This document shows positions 45,503-54,579 of a stretch of 64,000 bases of DNA, in pieces. The notes beneath the pieces are model-generated. The model did not search any database. It was given only the letters and a program-made list of their open reading frames with translations, and was not told where the DNA came from. Origin of the DNA: Chloroflexota bacterium. GTDB taxonomy: Bacteria > Chloroflexota > UBA6077 > CF-72. Numbering within the stretch: the stretch's first letter is position 1; each line of letters starts with the position of its first letter. Location: contig JACPOP010000015.1 in NCBI GenBank assembly GCA_016191465.1, positions 1 to 64,000 of the forward strand, in the 5' to 3' direction. The translations under genes and the position numbers were made by a program.

Positions 45503-45823
45503 ATGATGAACCAGGCTGAGCTCATGCGCCAGATGCAGGCGCGTATCCAGAAGATGCAGCAGGATCTGGCGGAGCAGACGGTCGAGGGAACCGCGGGCGG
45601 CGGGGTAGTAACGGTCGTCGTCTCGGACATTGGCATGGGGCCGGCCCAGGCGAAGATCCAGTCGATCAAGATCGATCGCGAGGCGGTGGACCCGGAGGAT
45701 GTGGAGACGCTCGAGGACCTTGTGCTCGCCGCCACCAATGAAGCGCTGGCGAAGGCGCAAGCGCTGGCTGGCTCCAAGATGTCCGCCATGACCGGCGGGA
45801 TGCGGATCCCCGGCCTCTTCTAA
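45503..45823 (+). CDS. YbaB/EbfC nucleoid-associated protein
   Basis: The 106-residue product fits the YbaB/EbfC family of small DNA-binding dimers encoded between dnaX and recR in very many bacteria. It has an N-terminal helix (QAELMRQMQARIQKMQQDLA), a beta part with GGGVVTVVVSDIG, and the family ending GSKMSAMTGGMRIPGLF. ATG at 45503 (MMNQ) is chosen; a second ATG follows at once. Confidence 0.92.
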   Translation: MMNQAELMRQMQARIQKMQQDLAEQTVEGTAGGGVVTVVVSDIGMGPAQAKIQSIKIDREAVDPEDVETLEDLVLAATNEALAKAQALAGSKMSAMTGGMRIPGLF

Positions 45824-45925
45824 CGAACGATCCGGCAGGAGGCTCGGACCCGCGGCACTCGCTCCAGCGTTCCGACCTGGCGAGCAGCACGAAGCTTTCG
45901 CCCCCAGGTGTCGCACGCTGATGCC

Positions 45926-45955
45926 TGCGCCACTGACAACTGTGAACTGAGAACG
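45926..45955. repeat. Half copy of the heptamer repeat before recR
   Basis: CACTGACAACTGTGAACTGA followed by GAACG resembles the right arm only of the heptamer palindromes seen at rpoB-rpoC and rpsG-fusA. No matching left arm or GGAGACG core is found in the 100 bases upstream. It may be a decayed copy. Confidence 0.5.
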
Positions 45956-45966
45956 CATCACTCGCC

Positions 45967-46569
45967 ATGCAAGTCACTATTGAACCCATCTCGAAGGTTG
46001 TGGAGGCGTTCGCGAGTCTGCCGGGCATCGGCCCGAAGACTGCCCAGCGCCTCACGTACTTCCTGCTCCGCGCGCCTGAAGAAACCGCTCGCAGCCTCGC
46101 GGAAGCCATCACCGAGATGAAAGGCGCGGTGCGTTTCTGCACCCTGTGCTGGACCATTACGGATGTTGAGCCGTGCATGATCTGCACGTCGCCCGCGCGC
46201 GACCAGGCGATGCTGTGCGTGGTGGAGGAACCGCTGGACATCCTGGCCCTGGAGCGTACGCGCGTGTTCAAGGGCGTGTACCACGTCCTGCATGGTGCGT
46301 TGGACCCGCTCCATGGGATCTCCGTGGACGACCTGAAGATCCCGCAGCTCCTGCGGCGCCTGGAAGGCGAGTCGCCGGTGCGCGAGGTGATCCTGGCCAC
46401 CAACCCCAATGTCGAGGGCGACGCAACCGCTGGCTACCTGGAACGATTACTCAGGCCGCTGGGCCTGCAGGTGACGAGAATCGCTCGGGGGCTACCCGTC
46501 GGCGGCGATCTGGAGTACGCTGATGAGGTCACCCTGGCGCGGGCGCTTGAAGGCCGACGCAGCGCGTAA
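45967..46569 (+). CDS. recR: Recombination protein RecR
   Basis: RecR forms a ring clamp that works with RecO and RecF in gap repair. The 200 residues show the helix-hairpin-helix LPGIGPKTAQRLTYFLLRAP, the zinc finger FCTLCWTITDVEPCMIC, and the Toprim domain with VVEEPLDILALERTRVFKGV and TNPNVEGDATAGYLERLL. All catalytic-fold residues are present. It is the last gene of the recO-dnaX-ybaB-recR run. Confidence 0.96.
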   Translation: MQVTIEPISKVVEAFASLPGIGPKTAQRLTYFLLRAPEETARSLAEAITEMKGAVRFCTLCWTITDVEPCMICTSPARDQAMLCVVEEPLDILALERTRVFKGVYHVLHGALDPLHGISVDDLKIPQLLRRLEGESPVREVILATNPNVEGDATAGYLERLLRPLGLQVTRIARGLPVGGDLEYADEVTLARALEGRRSA

Positions 46570-46636
46570 GCTTTTGCGCGGCGCTGACGGAGCCTATCAA
46601 GCGCGACTGCAGCCAGGAGACAGATACCACGTGCCG

Positions 46637-46642
46637 TATACT
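46637..46642 (+). promoter_or_regulatory. Candidate -10 box TATACT before the S1-domain gene
   Basis: TATACT lies 38 bases before the chosen ATG (46681) and 17 bases before the in-frame TTG at 46660. No -35 of note is seen. The same hexamer appears at other promoters in this window. Confidence 0.4.
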
Positions 46643-46680
46643 GGCGCGTACTTCGGACGTTGGCGGTAGCTTTGAACGGA

Positions 46681-47949
46681 ATGGAAGAGGGCGGACAGGG
46701 CCCCGAGGAGCAGACGCGGACAGCTTCTACCCCTGAATCGACACAGCAGCAGAACCAGGCGACGGCATCGAACCCCGCACTGGACATGGGCGCGTTGCTC
46801 GAACAGTACGAGCAGGATTCGCAGCGCGCACAGGTGCGACGGAACGACTTTGTCGAGGGCACCGTGGTCATGGTGGACCGCGACGGTGTGCTGGTCGATA
46901 TCGGCGGAAAGATGGAAGCGGTCATTCCTCGCGGGGAGATTCCGCTCGAGGATGACGAGATCCCTCTCAAACGGGGCGATCACATTGGGGCAGTGGTCAT
47001 CGCCGGGGAGAACAGTGAAGGCCGCCCGGTTCTGTCCATCCACCGCGCCAAGGCCGAGGTCGGCTGGCGTGATCTGCAAACGAAGTTCGACACCGGCGAG
47101 ATCCTCGACGGCGAAGTGGTCGACTACAACAAGGGCGGCCTGATTGTGCTGGTCGATGGCGTCCGCGGGTTCGTGCCCCTCAGCCAGATCGTGGATCTGA
47201 AGCGGGGCGGCAGCGAGGAGCAGGTGGACGAGAAGCTGAAGGCCATGCGTGGCCAGCAGTTGTTCCTCAAGGTCATCGAGATCCAGCGGCGCCGCAATCG
47301 GCTGATCCTCTCGGAGCGCGCGGCCAGCCAGGAGCGCCGCTCGCAGCTCAAGGACCAGTTACTCGCGGAGCTGCAGCAGGGCGAAATCCGGCACGGTCGG
47401 GTGTCCAGTCTGACGGACTTTGGCGCCTTTGTGGACCTGGGTGGGGCCGACGGCCTGATTCACCTGAGCGAGCTGTCCTGGGGCCAGGTGGTGCACCCGA
47501 GCCAGGTGCTCAAGGTCGGCCAGGATGTGGACGTTCGGGTGGTGGGCGTCGATCGCGACAACAAGAAGATCGCGCTCAGCCTCAAGCAGGTCGAGGAGAA
47601 CCCCTGGAGCCGCATCGAGGAGAAGTACCACATTGGCGACACCGTGACCGCGAAGGTCACCAAGCTGGCGCAGTTTGGGGCGTTCGCGGAGATCGAGCCG
47701 GGCGTGGAGGGGCTGGTCCATATCTCGGAGCTGTCCGAAGAGCGGATCACCCATCCCAAGCAGGTGGTGCGGGAGGGCGAGGACGTCCAGGTGAAGGTCA
47801 TCAAGATCGACTCACAGCGGCACCGCATCGGCCTCAGCCTGCGCCAGGTGGAGTACGCCGCGGGCGACGACGAGTTCGGCGCTTTCGAGGATTGGGGCGA
47901 TGCGCCCGACACCTCGGCCGCCGGGGATGCAGCTCAGGCTACGGCCTAG
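46681..47949 (+). CDS. rpsA: 30S ribosomal protein S1-like protein with four S1 domains
   Basis: The 422-residue protein has four OB-fold S1 repeats, starting around residues 50 (FVEGTVVMVDRDGVLVDIGG), 135 (ILDGEVVDYNKGGLIVLVDG), 230 (IRHGRVSSLTDFGAFVDLGG) and 315 (TVTAKVTKLAQFGAFAEIEP). S1 helps recruit mRNA to the 30S subunit; four-domain forms are common outside Proteobacteria. The N-terminal 45 residues are acidic and Gln-rich. TTG at 46660 is an alternative start. A strong hairpin follows the stop. Confidence 0.9.
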   Translation: MEEGGQGPEEQTRTASTPESTQQQNQATASNPALDMGALLEQYEQDSQRAQVRRNDFVEGTVVMVDRDGVLVDIGGKMEAVIPRGEIPLEDDEIPLKRGDHIGAVVIAGENSEGRPVLSIHRAKAEVGWRDLQTKFDTGEILDGEVVDYNKGGLIVLVDGVRGFVPLSQIVDLKRGGSEEQVDEKLKAMRGQQLFLKVIEIQRRRNRLILSERAASQERRSQLKDQLLAELQQGEIRHGRVSSLTDFGAFVDLGGADGLIHLSELSWGQVVHPSQVLKVGQDVDVRVVGVDRDNKKIALSLKQVEENPWSRIEEKYHIGDTVTAKVTKLAQFGAFAEIEPGVEGLVHISELSEERITHPKQVVREGEDVQVKVIKIDSQRHRIGLSLRQVEYAAGDDEFGAFEDWGDAPDTSAAGDAAQATA

Positions 47950-47994
47950 GCGGTCGGTCGCGCGGCACACGCGAGCACCAGTCTGTGGACGATG

Positions 47995-48023
47995 GACGGC
48001 CCCGGGATTGACCCGGGGCCGTC
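47995..48023 (+). terminator. Hairpin terminator after the S1-domain gene
   Basis: GACGGCCCCGGG (47995-48006) pairs perfectly with CCCGGGGCCGTC (48012-48023) around ATTGA. The following TCGTGCTTTCG is only moderately T-rich. Position 45 bases after the rpsA-like stop and before clpC supports termination. Confidence 0.7.
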
Positions 48024-48059
48024 TCGTGCTTTCGCGGCGGGGCTGGGTCGGAGCGGGGG

Positions 48060-48065
48060 TATACT
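48060..48065 (+). promoter_or_regulatory. Candidate -10 box TATACT before clpC
   Basis: TATACT lies 108 bases before the clpC ATG, just after the terminator hairpin. No convincing -35 or CtsR/HrcA-type operator is seen, so heat regulation of clpC cannot be inferred from this region. Confidence 0.4.
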
Positions 48066-48173
48066 GAGACTGCTGAGAGCGATTGGTCTCTCGCACGCGC
48101 GGGGTCAGGCGTCATGCAGGGTGTCGCGCGCGGGAGACCCGTTACTCGCTCTCGCGGAGATAGGTAGCAGCCC

Positions 48174-50681
48174 ATGGCCGATCGTTTCGACAAATTTACC
48201 GAGCGCGCGCGGAAGGTCCTTCAGCTTGCGCAGGAAGAGGCCCAGCGCTTCAACCACAACTACATCGGGACCGAGCACTTGCTCCTGGGCCTGGTGCGAG
48301 AGGGTGAGGGGGTTGCTGCCAAAGTTCTTGGCAACCTCGGTGTCGAGCTCAACAAGGTCCGCAGCGCCGTTGAGTTCATCATTGGCCGGGGCGACCGTAC
48401 GGTTGCCGGCGACATCGGCCTGACCCCGCGTGCCAAGAAGGTGATCGAGCTGAGCGTCGATGAGGCTCGTCGGCTGAACCACCATTACATCGGCACGGAG
48501 CACCTGCTGCTGGGACTTGTGCGCGAGGGCGAGGGCATCGCCGCTGGCGTCCTCGAGTCGCTGGGCGTCAGCCTCGACAAGGTCCGCTCGCAGGTCATCT
48601 ACGTCCTCAATCAATCTGCCGCGTACTCGCAGCAGGAGGGCGGCAGCGCACACCCCACCGGCAAGGGCAGCAAAACGCCCGTGGTAGATCAGCTTGGCAT
48701 GGATCTCACCGCGGCAGCGCGGGCAGGGAAGCTCGACCCCGTCATCGGCCGCGCCAAAGAGATCGAGCGCGTGGTGCAGATCCTCAGCCGCCGGACGAAG
48801 AACAACCCTGCCTTGATCGGCGAGCCGGGCGTTGGCAAGACCGCGATCGTGGAGGGGCTGGCTCAGCGGATCGCCAGCGGCGACGTGCCCGAGACGCTGA
48901 TGGGCAAGCGGTTGCTCACGCTCGACATCGGCTCGCTGGTTGCTGGAACCAAGTACCGCGGCGAATTTGAAGAGCGCCTGAAGAAGATCATTGAAGAAGT
49001 CAAGTCCAGCGGCAATTGCGTGCTGTTTATCGACGAGCTGCACACGCTGGTTGGAGCAGGCGCGGCCGAAGGCGCGGTGGATGCCGCCAATATCCTCAAG
49101 CCGAGCCTGGCGCGCGGCGAGCTCCAGACCATCGGCGCCACCACGCTGGACGAGTTCCGCAAGTACATCGAGCGCGATGCCGCCCTTGAACGCCGCTTCC
49201 AGCCGGTCCTCGTCGAAGAGCCGTCCATCGAGGACACGATCGAGATCCTGAAAGGCATCAAGGAGCGGTACGAGCAGCACCACCGACTGGAGATTTCCGA
49301 CGAGGCGTTGAAGGCCGCGGCCGAGCTTGGCTCGCGCTACGTGCCGGACCGTTTCATGCCCGACAAGGCCATCGACCTGGTCGACGAGGCTGCCTCACGC
49401 GTGCGCATGCAGCGCGCTTCCGCGCCGCCCTCCCTCAAGGAGGTCATGCGGTCGCTGGAGAGCGTTCAGAACGAGAAGGAATCGGCCATCGCGGCGCAGC
49501 AGTACGAGCTCGCCGCCGAGTACCGCGATCGGGAAGCGCAGTTGCGCACCAAGCTCGAGACACTCGAGCAGGGCTGGCAAACGGAGCAGGGCCGGGAAAA
49601 GGCCGTGGTCGGTCCCGAAGACATTGCGCATGTGGTGGCCATGTGGACGGGCATTCCCGTGATGCAGATCGCCGAGGAAGAGAGCGCGCGTCTCCTGAAG
49701 ATGGAAGACGCGCTTCGCGTGCGCGTGAAGGGCCAGGACGAGGCGGTGGTGGCAGTGGCAAAAGCCGTCCGCCGGGCCCGCGCGGGCCTCGGCGATCCGC
49801 GCAAGCCAAACGGTTCCTTCATCTTCCTGGGGCCCACCGGCGTCGGAAAGACGGAGCTGGTGCGTGCGCTCGCGGAGTTCATGTTCGGCACCGAAGAGTC
49901 GCTCATCAAGATCGACATGTCGGAGTTCATGGAGCGTCACTCCGTGGCCCGCCTGGTCGGCGCGCCTCCCGGCTACATCGGGTACGAAGAGGGCGGCCAG
50001 CTCACCGAAGCCGTGCGCCGGAAGCCGTACTCCGTGGTGCTGCTCGACGAGATCGAGAAGGCACACCCGGAGGTCTTCAACATCCTCCTGCAGATCATGG
50101 ACGACGGTCGTCTCACGGACGCGAAGGGCCGCAAGGTCGACTTCCGGAACACGATCATCATCATGACCTCGAACGCCGGTGCCGAGCTGATCCGTCGGGA
50201 GACGGGCCTGGGGTTCATGAAGTCCGAGAGCCAGCAAACGCTGCAGGAGCAGTACGAGCGCATGAAGGACAAGGTGCTGCAAGAGATGAAGAAGCTCTTC
50301 CGCCCCGAGTTCCTCAACCGGATCGATGCGACGGTGGTGTTCCGCGCCCTGGGGCGCGAGCAGATCCGCGACATCGTGGACCTGATGCTCGGCCGCACCC
50401 AGAAGCAGTTGACCGAGCAGCGCCTGGTGATGGAAGTCACGGACGCCGCGAAGGACCTGATGGTGGAGAAGGGTTTCGATCATGTGTATGGGGCGCGGCC
50501 CATGCGGCGCACCATCCAGAACCTGATCGAGGACCCGCTTGCCGAGGGCCTGCTGCACGGGCGGTTCCGTCCCGGCGATGTGGTGATGATCGATCGGGTC
50601 GGCGACGATCTGACCCTGGAGAACCGGCCAGGTACGCCAGCCCTGGCCGCGCCCGAAATGGTCGAGGCCGCGACTGTCTAA
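48174..50681 (+). CDS. clpC: ATP-dependent Clp protease ATP-binding subunit ClpC
   Basis: ClpC is a Hsp100 unfoldase that feeds ClpP. The 835 residues hold two N-terminal repeats ([20 protein letters not shown] and [20 protein letters not shown]), the first AAA+ module ([18 protein letters not shown]), a UVR-like middle domain ([20 protein letters not shown]), and the second AAA+ module ([17 protein letters not shown]). The adaptor genes mcsA/mcsB and repressor ctsR are absent nearby. Its last eight bases overlap the proposed radA start. Confidence 0.96.
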   Translation: MADRFDKFTERARKVLQLAQEEAQRFNHNYIGTEHLLLGLVREGEGVAAKVLGNLGVELNKVRSAVEFIIGRGDRTVAGDIGLTPRAKKVIELSVDEARRLNHHYIGTEHLLLGLVREGEGIAAGVLESLGVSLDKVRSQVIYVLNQSAAYSQQEGGSAHPTGKGSKTPVVDQLGMDLTAAARAGKLDPVIGRAKEIERVVQILSRRTKNNPALIGEPGVGKTAIVEGLAQRIASGDVPETLMGKRLLTLDIGSLVAGTKYRGEFEERLKKIIEEVKSSGNCVLFIDELHTLVGAGAAEGAVDAANILKPSLARGELQTIGATTLDEFRKYIERDAALERRFQPVLVEEPSIEDTIEILKGIKERYEQHHRLEISDEALKAAAELGSRYVPDRFMPDKAIDLVDEAASRVRMQRASAPPSLKEVMRSLESVQNEKESAIAAQQYELAAEYRDREAQLRTKLETLEQGWQTEQGREKAVVGPEDIAHVVAMWTGIPVMQIAEEESARLLKMEDALRVRVKGQDEAVVAVAKAVRRARAGLGDPRKPNGSFIFLGPTGVGKTELVRALAEFMFGTEESLIKIDMSEFMERHSVARLVGAPPGYIGYEEGGQLTEAVRRKPYSVVLLDEIEKAHPEVFNILLQIMDDGRLTDAKGRKVDFRNTIIIMTSNAGAELIRRETGLGFMKSESQQTLQEQYERMKDKVLQEMKKLFRPEFLNRIDATVVFRALGREQIRDIVDLMLGRTQKQLTEQRLVMEVTDAAKDLMVEKGFDHVYGARPMRRTIQNLIEDPLAEGLLHGRFRPGDVVMIDRVGDDLTLENRPGTPALAAPEMVEAATV

Positions 50682-52083
50682 GGCACGCACCGAATATCTC
50701 TGCCGTGAGTGCGGCTACCGCACCCCGCGGCCATTAGGGAGGTGCCCCACGTGCGATGCGTGGGGCACCTTTGACGCCGTCGCGGAGCAGCGCGCTACGC
50801 CCCCGGCGCGCCGGGCGGCGAACGGCGCCACGGCCGGTGGGGGCGTCCAGTTTGGCCGGCCAGGCACGGGTCCTGTGGGCCTCGATGAGATCGAGGTCTC
50901 TGGCTTCGAGCGCCTGGCGCTCCCAATGGACGAGTTCGCTCGAGTCCTCGGCGGAGGGGTGGTGCGCGGCTCGCTGGTGCTCGTCGGCGGCGACCCGGGC
51001 GTTGGCAAATCCACGCTGCTCACCCAGGTGGCGAACCTCGTAGCCGGCACGTCCGGCAGCGCCCTGTATATCTCTGGTGAGGAGTCGCTGTCTCAGGTTG
51101 GCCTTCGCGTCCGGCGCATGGGCCTCCAGGCGCGCGGCCTCCGTTTCGCCAGCGAGACCGACCTGGACACCATCCTGGGCATCATCCAGCACAGCGACGC
51201 GCGGCTGGTGGTCATCGATTCCATCCAGAGCGTCATGTCCGCCAACGTGGATTCGCTGCCGGGGAGCGTCAGCCAACTGCGTGAGTGCACGCTTCGGTTC
51301 ATGCAGCTGGCAAAGGCCACCGGCGTGGCGATCTTCCTGGTGGGCCACGTGACGAAGGAAGGCGCCATCGCCGGCCCCAAGGTGCTGGAGCACATGGTCG
51401 ACGCGGTTCTGTACCTGGAGGGCGAGCGCTTCAACGCTTTCAGGCTGCTGCGGAGCACGAAGAACCGCTTTGGCCCCACCCATGAGGTGGGCGTGTTTGA
51501 GATGCACGAGGAGGGGCTCGTGGAGGTGGACAACCCCTCGGCGCTGTTCCTCGCGGAGCGCGGCGAGGCGGCTCCCGGATCGGTGGTGACCGTGACGCTG
51601 GAAGGGACGCGGCCAATCATGGTGGAGGTGCAGGCCCTCGCCAGCAAGAGCAGCCTCGCACAGCCCAGGCGCACCGCGAATGGCTTTGATACCAACCGCC
51701 TCCACCTGGTAGCAGCGGTCATCTCCAAACGCCTGGCGGTGCCGTTGTGGGAGCAGGACCTGTACCTCAACGTCGTCGGCGGGCTGCGCATCGACGAGCC
51801 AGCGGCGGACCTGGCCGCGGCGCTGGCGATCGTGTCGAGCGCGCGCGACCGAGCTGTGCCAAATGACCTGGTTGCCTTCGGCGAGCTCGGCCTGGCGGGC
51901 GAGCTACGGAGCGTCGGCCAGGTGGAGCGGCGGCTACGCGAGGCCGGCAAGCTCGGCTTCGCGCGGGCGCTCGTTCCCGAACCCGCTGGTGCTACGGGGC
52001 GGCGCGCGTTCCCGAAGGACCTGGGAGTGGAGGTGCTGACCGTGTCCACGCTGCGTGAGGCCACCCGAGTCCTGGGGCTCTAG
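50674..52083 (+). CDS. radA: DNA repair protein RadA, apparent CTG start
   Basis: RadA/Sms is a RecA-like branch-migration helicase. The 469 residues run: zinc finger CRECGYRTPRPLGRCPTC near 10-27, Walker A LVGGDPGVGKSTLLTQVANL near 105, the RadA motif KNRFGPTHEVGVFEM near 262, and a C-terminal Lon-like domain. The frame between the in-frame stop at 50611 and the zinc finger has no ATG, GTG or TTG; the first plausible start is CTG at 50674 ([14 protein letters not shown] aligns with family M-[AS]-K-x-K-T-x-[YF]-x-C), six bases after GAGG. A GTG at 50875 would lose the zinc finger. Confidence 0.88.
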   Translation: MSKARTEYLCRECGYRTPRPLGRCPTCDAWGTFDAVAEQRATPPARRAANGATAGGGVQFGRPGTGPVGLDEIEVSGFERLALPMDEFARVLGGGVVRGSLVLVGGDPGVGKSTLLTQVANLVAGTSGSALYISGEESLSQVGLRVRRMGLQARGLRFASETDLDTILGIIQHSDARLVVIDSIQSVMSANVDSLPGSVSQLRECTLRFMQLAKATGVAIFLVGHVTKEGAIAGPKVLEHMVDAVLYLEGERFNAFRLLRSTKNRFGPTHEVGVFEMHEEGLVEVDNPSALFLAERGEAAPGSVVTVTLEGTRPIMVEVQALASKSSLAQPRRTANGFDTNRLHLVAAVISKRLAVPLWEQDLYLNVVGGLRIDEPAADLAAALAIVSSARDRAVPNDLVAFGELGLAGELRSVGQVERRLREAGKLGFARALVPEPAGATGRRAFPKDLGVEVLTVSTLREATRVLGL

Positions 52084-52232
52084 TGGTCCGCCACACGAGC
52101 TTCGCCGAGTTGTCATCCTGAGCGGAGCGAAGGATCCGTGCTCGTACGCGGCAGACGGATCCTTCGCTCCGCTCAGGATGACAGGGGTTGGTGCCCGGCG
52201 ATCCCCGCAGACCTGCCGTGGCGGTCCACTAG
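52080..52232. mobile_element. 153-bp MITE-like element at the radA stop codon
   Basis: The ends CTAGTGGTCCGCCAC (52080-52094) and GTGGCGGTCCACTAG (52218-52232) are inverted repeats with one mismatch. Inside is a perfect 29-bp inverted repeat (52111-52139 and 52155-52183, TGTCATCCTGAGCGGAGCGA and on) with a 15-base loop. There is no coding capacity. The left end supplies the TAG stop of radA. The CTAG edges may be target sequence or part of the repeat. Confidence 0.65.
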
Positions 52233-52490
52233 GCTACGGCTCGGCGCAACAAGCCAGAGAGTGTGTTCACCTGTTTCGCGTCCGAGATGGTGAGGACCTG
52301 CTGAGAGCGGGTACCACAGTTGTACGGCGCTGAGCAGTGTCGCCGCGAAGATCGCCACCTGGCTGGCGCCTTACCGGCCAGCAGCTCACGACCGAAACCC
52401 CCATTCACACCACGTTCGATGCCGAGTAGGAGCGCCTTGAGGCCCTCGTGGGCGAAGGCACGGCCATCCGGTCGGGTGAGGATATTGGGA
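52233..52490. other. Non-coding gap, possibly with a gene remnant
   Basis: No intact gene is seen in these 258 bases between the MITE-like element and the second vapBC-like promoter. On the minus strand a frame through about 52229-52470 gives gene-like sequence (GRAFAHEGLKALLLGIERGV and ISDAKQVNTLSGLLRR) without a start, so a decayed gene is possible but unproven. Confidence 0.3.
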
Positions 52491-52496
52491 TATACT
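52491..52496 (+). promoter_or_regulatory. Candidate -10 box TATACT of second vapBC-like operon
   Basis: TATACT ends six bases before the ATG at 52503, so the transcript would start at or next to the start codon. There is no Shine-Dalgarno between, which supports leaderless translation. No -35 is clear. Confidence 0.5.
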
Positions 52497-52502
52497 GGCA
52501 GC

Positions 52503-52772
52503 ATGGTCAAGGTACTGGTATCGCTCGATGAACGGCTTCTGGAGCGAATGGACCAGGAGGCTCGGACGCGGGGCCTCTCGCGGAGCGCGCTGATCGCGGA
52601 GATGGCGAACGACCGGCTCGGGCAGGAGCTTGGGCCAGGGGCGCGCCCCGAAGTGCAGGAGGCGCTGCGCAACCTCAAGGAGCTCTTCCGCGACGTGGAC
52701 GATCCGGTGGACTCGACCCAGGTCATCCGGGAGATGCGGGACGCGCGCTGGGGCACCCTCGACGATTCTTAA
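52503..52772 (+). CDS. Ribbon-helix-helix antitoxin (CopG/VapB type)
   Basis: This 89-residue protein begins MVKVLVSLDERLLERMDQEA with TRGLSRSALIAEMANDRLG, a textbook beta-helix-helix DNA-binding fold. The acidic tail (ELFRDVDDPVDSTQVIREMR) would mask the toxin encoded 41 bases downstream. ATG is chosen; no ribosome-binding site precedes it. Confidence 0.85.
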   Translation: MVKVLVSLDERLLERMDQEARTRGLSRSALIAEMANDRLGQELGPGARPEVQEALRNLKELFRDVDDPVDSTQVIREMRDARWGTLDDS

Positions 52773-52813
52773 AGATTCTTAAAGATGCGCTGCCGTGGGG
52801 ACAGGGTCAGGCG

Positions 52814-53227
52814 GTGGTGAGAGAGCTGGTTGTGGACACGTCGGTCCTGGTGAAGTGGTTCAGCGACGCGGAAGAAGTGCTGCATGCAGAAGCGCGCGCA
52901 CTCGAGGATGGCTATACCGCGGGTGTACTGGCCATCACCGTCCCACCGCTCGCCTTCCTGGAGCTCCTCAACGTGGCCGCTCGCCGCTGGAGGTGGGGTG
53001 CGGACCGCCTGGACCGAATGGCAGAGCGACTCGACAGGACCGGCTTCAGAGTTCAGCAGCCCGACCTGCGAAACGCAGCCCGCTGGGTGAGCCAGGGATT
53101 GAGCGCCTATGACGCCTCCTATGTGGCGCTCGCCGAGGAGCGGCGCACCGTGGTGGTGAGCGCGGACCATCGCTTGCTATCCGTGGCAGGGCTGCTCGCC
53201 GAGCCGCTGGCCGGCTTCCGCTTCTGA
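52814..53227 (+). CDS. PIN-domain ribonuclease toxin (VapC type)
   Basis: The 137-residue product has the PIN acidic residues: Asp in LVVDTSVLVKWF near 7, Glu in LAFLELLNVAAR near 53, and the Asp pair in SAYDASYVALAEE and VVVSADHRLLSVAG near 100-120. GTG start with a second GTG codon next. It follows its antitoxin and is unlike the first VapC-like protein in detail, so the two modules are not a recent duplication. Confidence 0.86.
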   Translation: MVRELVVDTSVLVKWFSDAEEVLHAEARALEDGYTAGVLAITVPPLAFLELLNVAARRWRWGADRLDRMAERLDRTGFRVQQPDLRNAARWVSQGLSAYDASYVALAEERRTVVVSADHRLLSVAGLLAEPLAGFRF

Positions 53228-53427
53228 GCGCCCCAGTTCTTAGCCCGAGGGAGCGGGGCGAACCAACCGAGAGCAGGCCAGGCAAGCGGAGCAGACCCCG
53301 CTGAGGGTTACCCTGTACGGTGAACCATGGGCCGCGCGCTACTCGTCGCAGAGCGCGCTCCGCGCGGCATGAATCCAGTGGAACGGCGAACCGTCGGCGC
53401 ATGCCTGGCCCTGAATGAGGTAATCGG

Positions 53428-54525
53428 GTGACACTCGAAACCGCGCTGCGTTTCATCGGCGGCGTCCTGGGCGGTCTGGCCGCCTGGGAGGTGGGGCTGT
53501 CGCTGCTCTCGGCCCAGCCTTCGGTTGAACCGGCCTCGCTGCTGGTGGCGCTGTTCGTGATCGTCGGCGCGAGCTTCGGGATCCTCTTCATGGTCACGCC
53601 CTACCTGACCACTCGCCCGTTCTTTTACGTGCTGGAGCACCTGACGCACGCTCCCGCCGGCGACGTCGTGGGTGGCGTGGCGGGATTAGTGGCGGGATTG
53701 CTGATAGCGGCGCTGCTAGCCGCGCCGCTCTCCGCGCTCCCGTGGGTCTTCGGATGGACACTGCCGCTGATTGCCAGCCTCACCTTCGGGTACCTGGGCG
53801 CCCTGGTGGGGGTGAACCAGCGGCGCGAGATCCTGGCCCATTTCGGCCTGCCCTGGGGTCCGGGGCACGGGGATGGGGGATCCACGGCGGCGAGCCGGCG
53901 GGTGCTGCTGGACACCAGCGCCATCATCGACGGGCGGGTCGCCGACGTGGCTCGGACGGGTTTCCTGCCGGGGCCGCTCATCGTGCCCCGCTTCGTCCTT
54001 GCCGAGCTCCAGCGGGTGGCAGATTCGCCCGACCCGATCCGCCGCCAGCGGGGACGGCGCGGTTTGGAGATGCTCGCCAGGCTACAGAAGGACGCCTCGG
54101 TGCCCGTGGAGTTGATCGAAGGTGACGTGGACCTCGACGGACCGCTCGACGTGGACGCGCAGCTCCTCGTGCTTGCGCAATCGCTGCGCTGTCCGATCCT
54201 GACGAACGACTACAACCTGAACCGCGTGGCGGGAATCCAGGGGATCGCCGTGCTCAACGTGAACGAGCTGGCAAACGCCGTCAAGACGGTCGTGCTGCCT
54301 GGCGAGCTTCTCACTGTCAAGGTGATCCAGGAAGGGAAAGAGTTCGGCCAGGGGGTGGGCTACCTGGACGATGGGACCATGGTGGTGATCGAGAACGGAC
54401 GGCCGCTCCTCAACAGCCAGGCAGACGTCGTGGTGAATCGGGTGATTCAAACGGTGGCCGGCCGAATGGTGTTCGCCCAGCCCAGGCAGGGGCTGACCGC
54501 GGCACCGGCCGCAACCCGGGGGTAA
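53428..54525 (+). CDS. Membrane PIN-TRAM domain protein (YacL-like)
   Basis: The 365 residues start with about four membrane helices (LRFIGGVLGGLAAWEVGLSL, LVALFVIVGASFGILFMVTP, GVAGLVAGLLIAALLAAPLS, LPLIASLTFGYLGALVGV), then a cytosolic PIN domain (RVLLDTSAIIDGRVADVART, ILTNDYNLNRVA) and a C-terminal TRAM domain (GELLTVKVIQEGKEFGQGVG). This layout matches the YacL family, of unsettled function, often beside cysS or radA as here. GTG start. Confidence 0.9.
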   Translation: MTLETALRFIGGVLGGLAAWEVGLSLLSAQPSVEPASLLVALFVIVGASFGILFMVTPYLTTRPFFYVLEHLTHAPAGDVVGGVAGLVAGLLIAALLAAPLSALPWVFGWTLPLIASLTFGYLGALVGVNQRREILAHFGLPWGPGHGDGGSTAASRRVLLDTSAIIDGRVADVARTGFLPGPLIVPRFVLAELQRVADSPDPIRRQRGRRGLEMLARLQKDASVPVELIEGDVDLDGPLDVDAQLLVLAQSLRCPILTNDYNLNRVAGIQGIAVLNVNELANAVKTVVLPGELLTVKVIQEGKEFGQGVGYLDDGTMVVIENGRPLLNSQADVVVNRVIQTVAGRMVFAQPRQGLTAAPAATRG

Positions 54526-54579
54526 TGCTTCGGTAGCTGGTCTTACCCCGCTCGGGGCCAAGCGGCTGAGAGCAGCCCG

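Noticed and set aside
49395-50690. 431-codon minus-strand frame opposite clpC
   Set aside because: Antisense of clpC, which is unmistakable on the plus strand.
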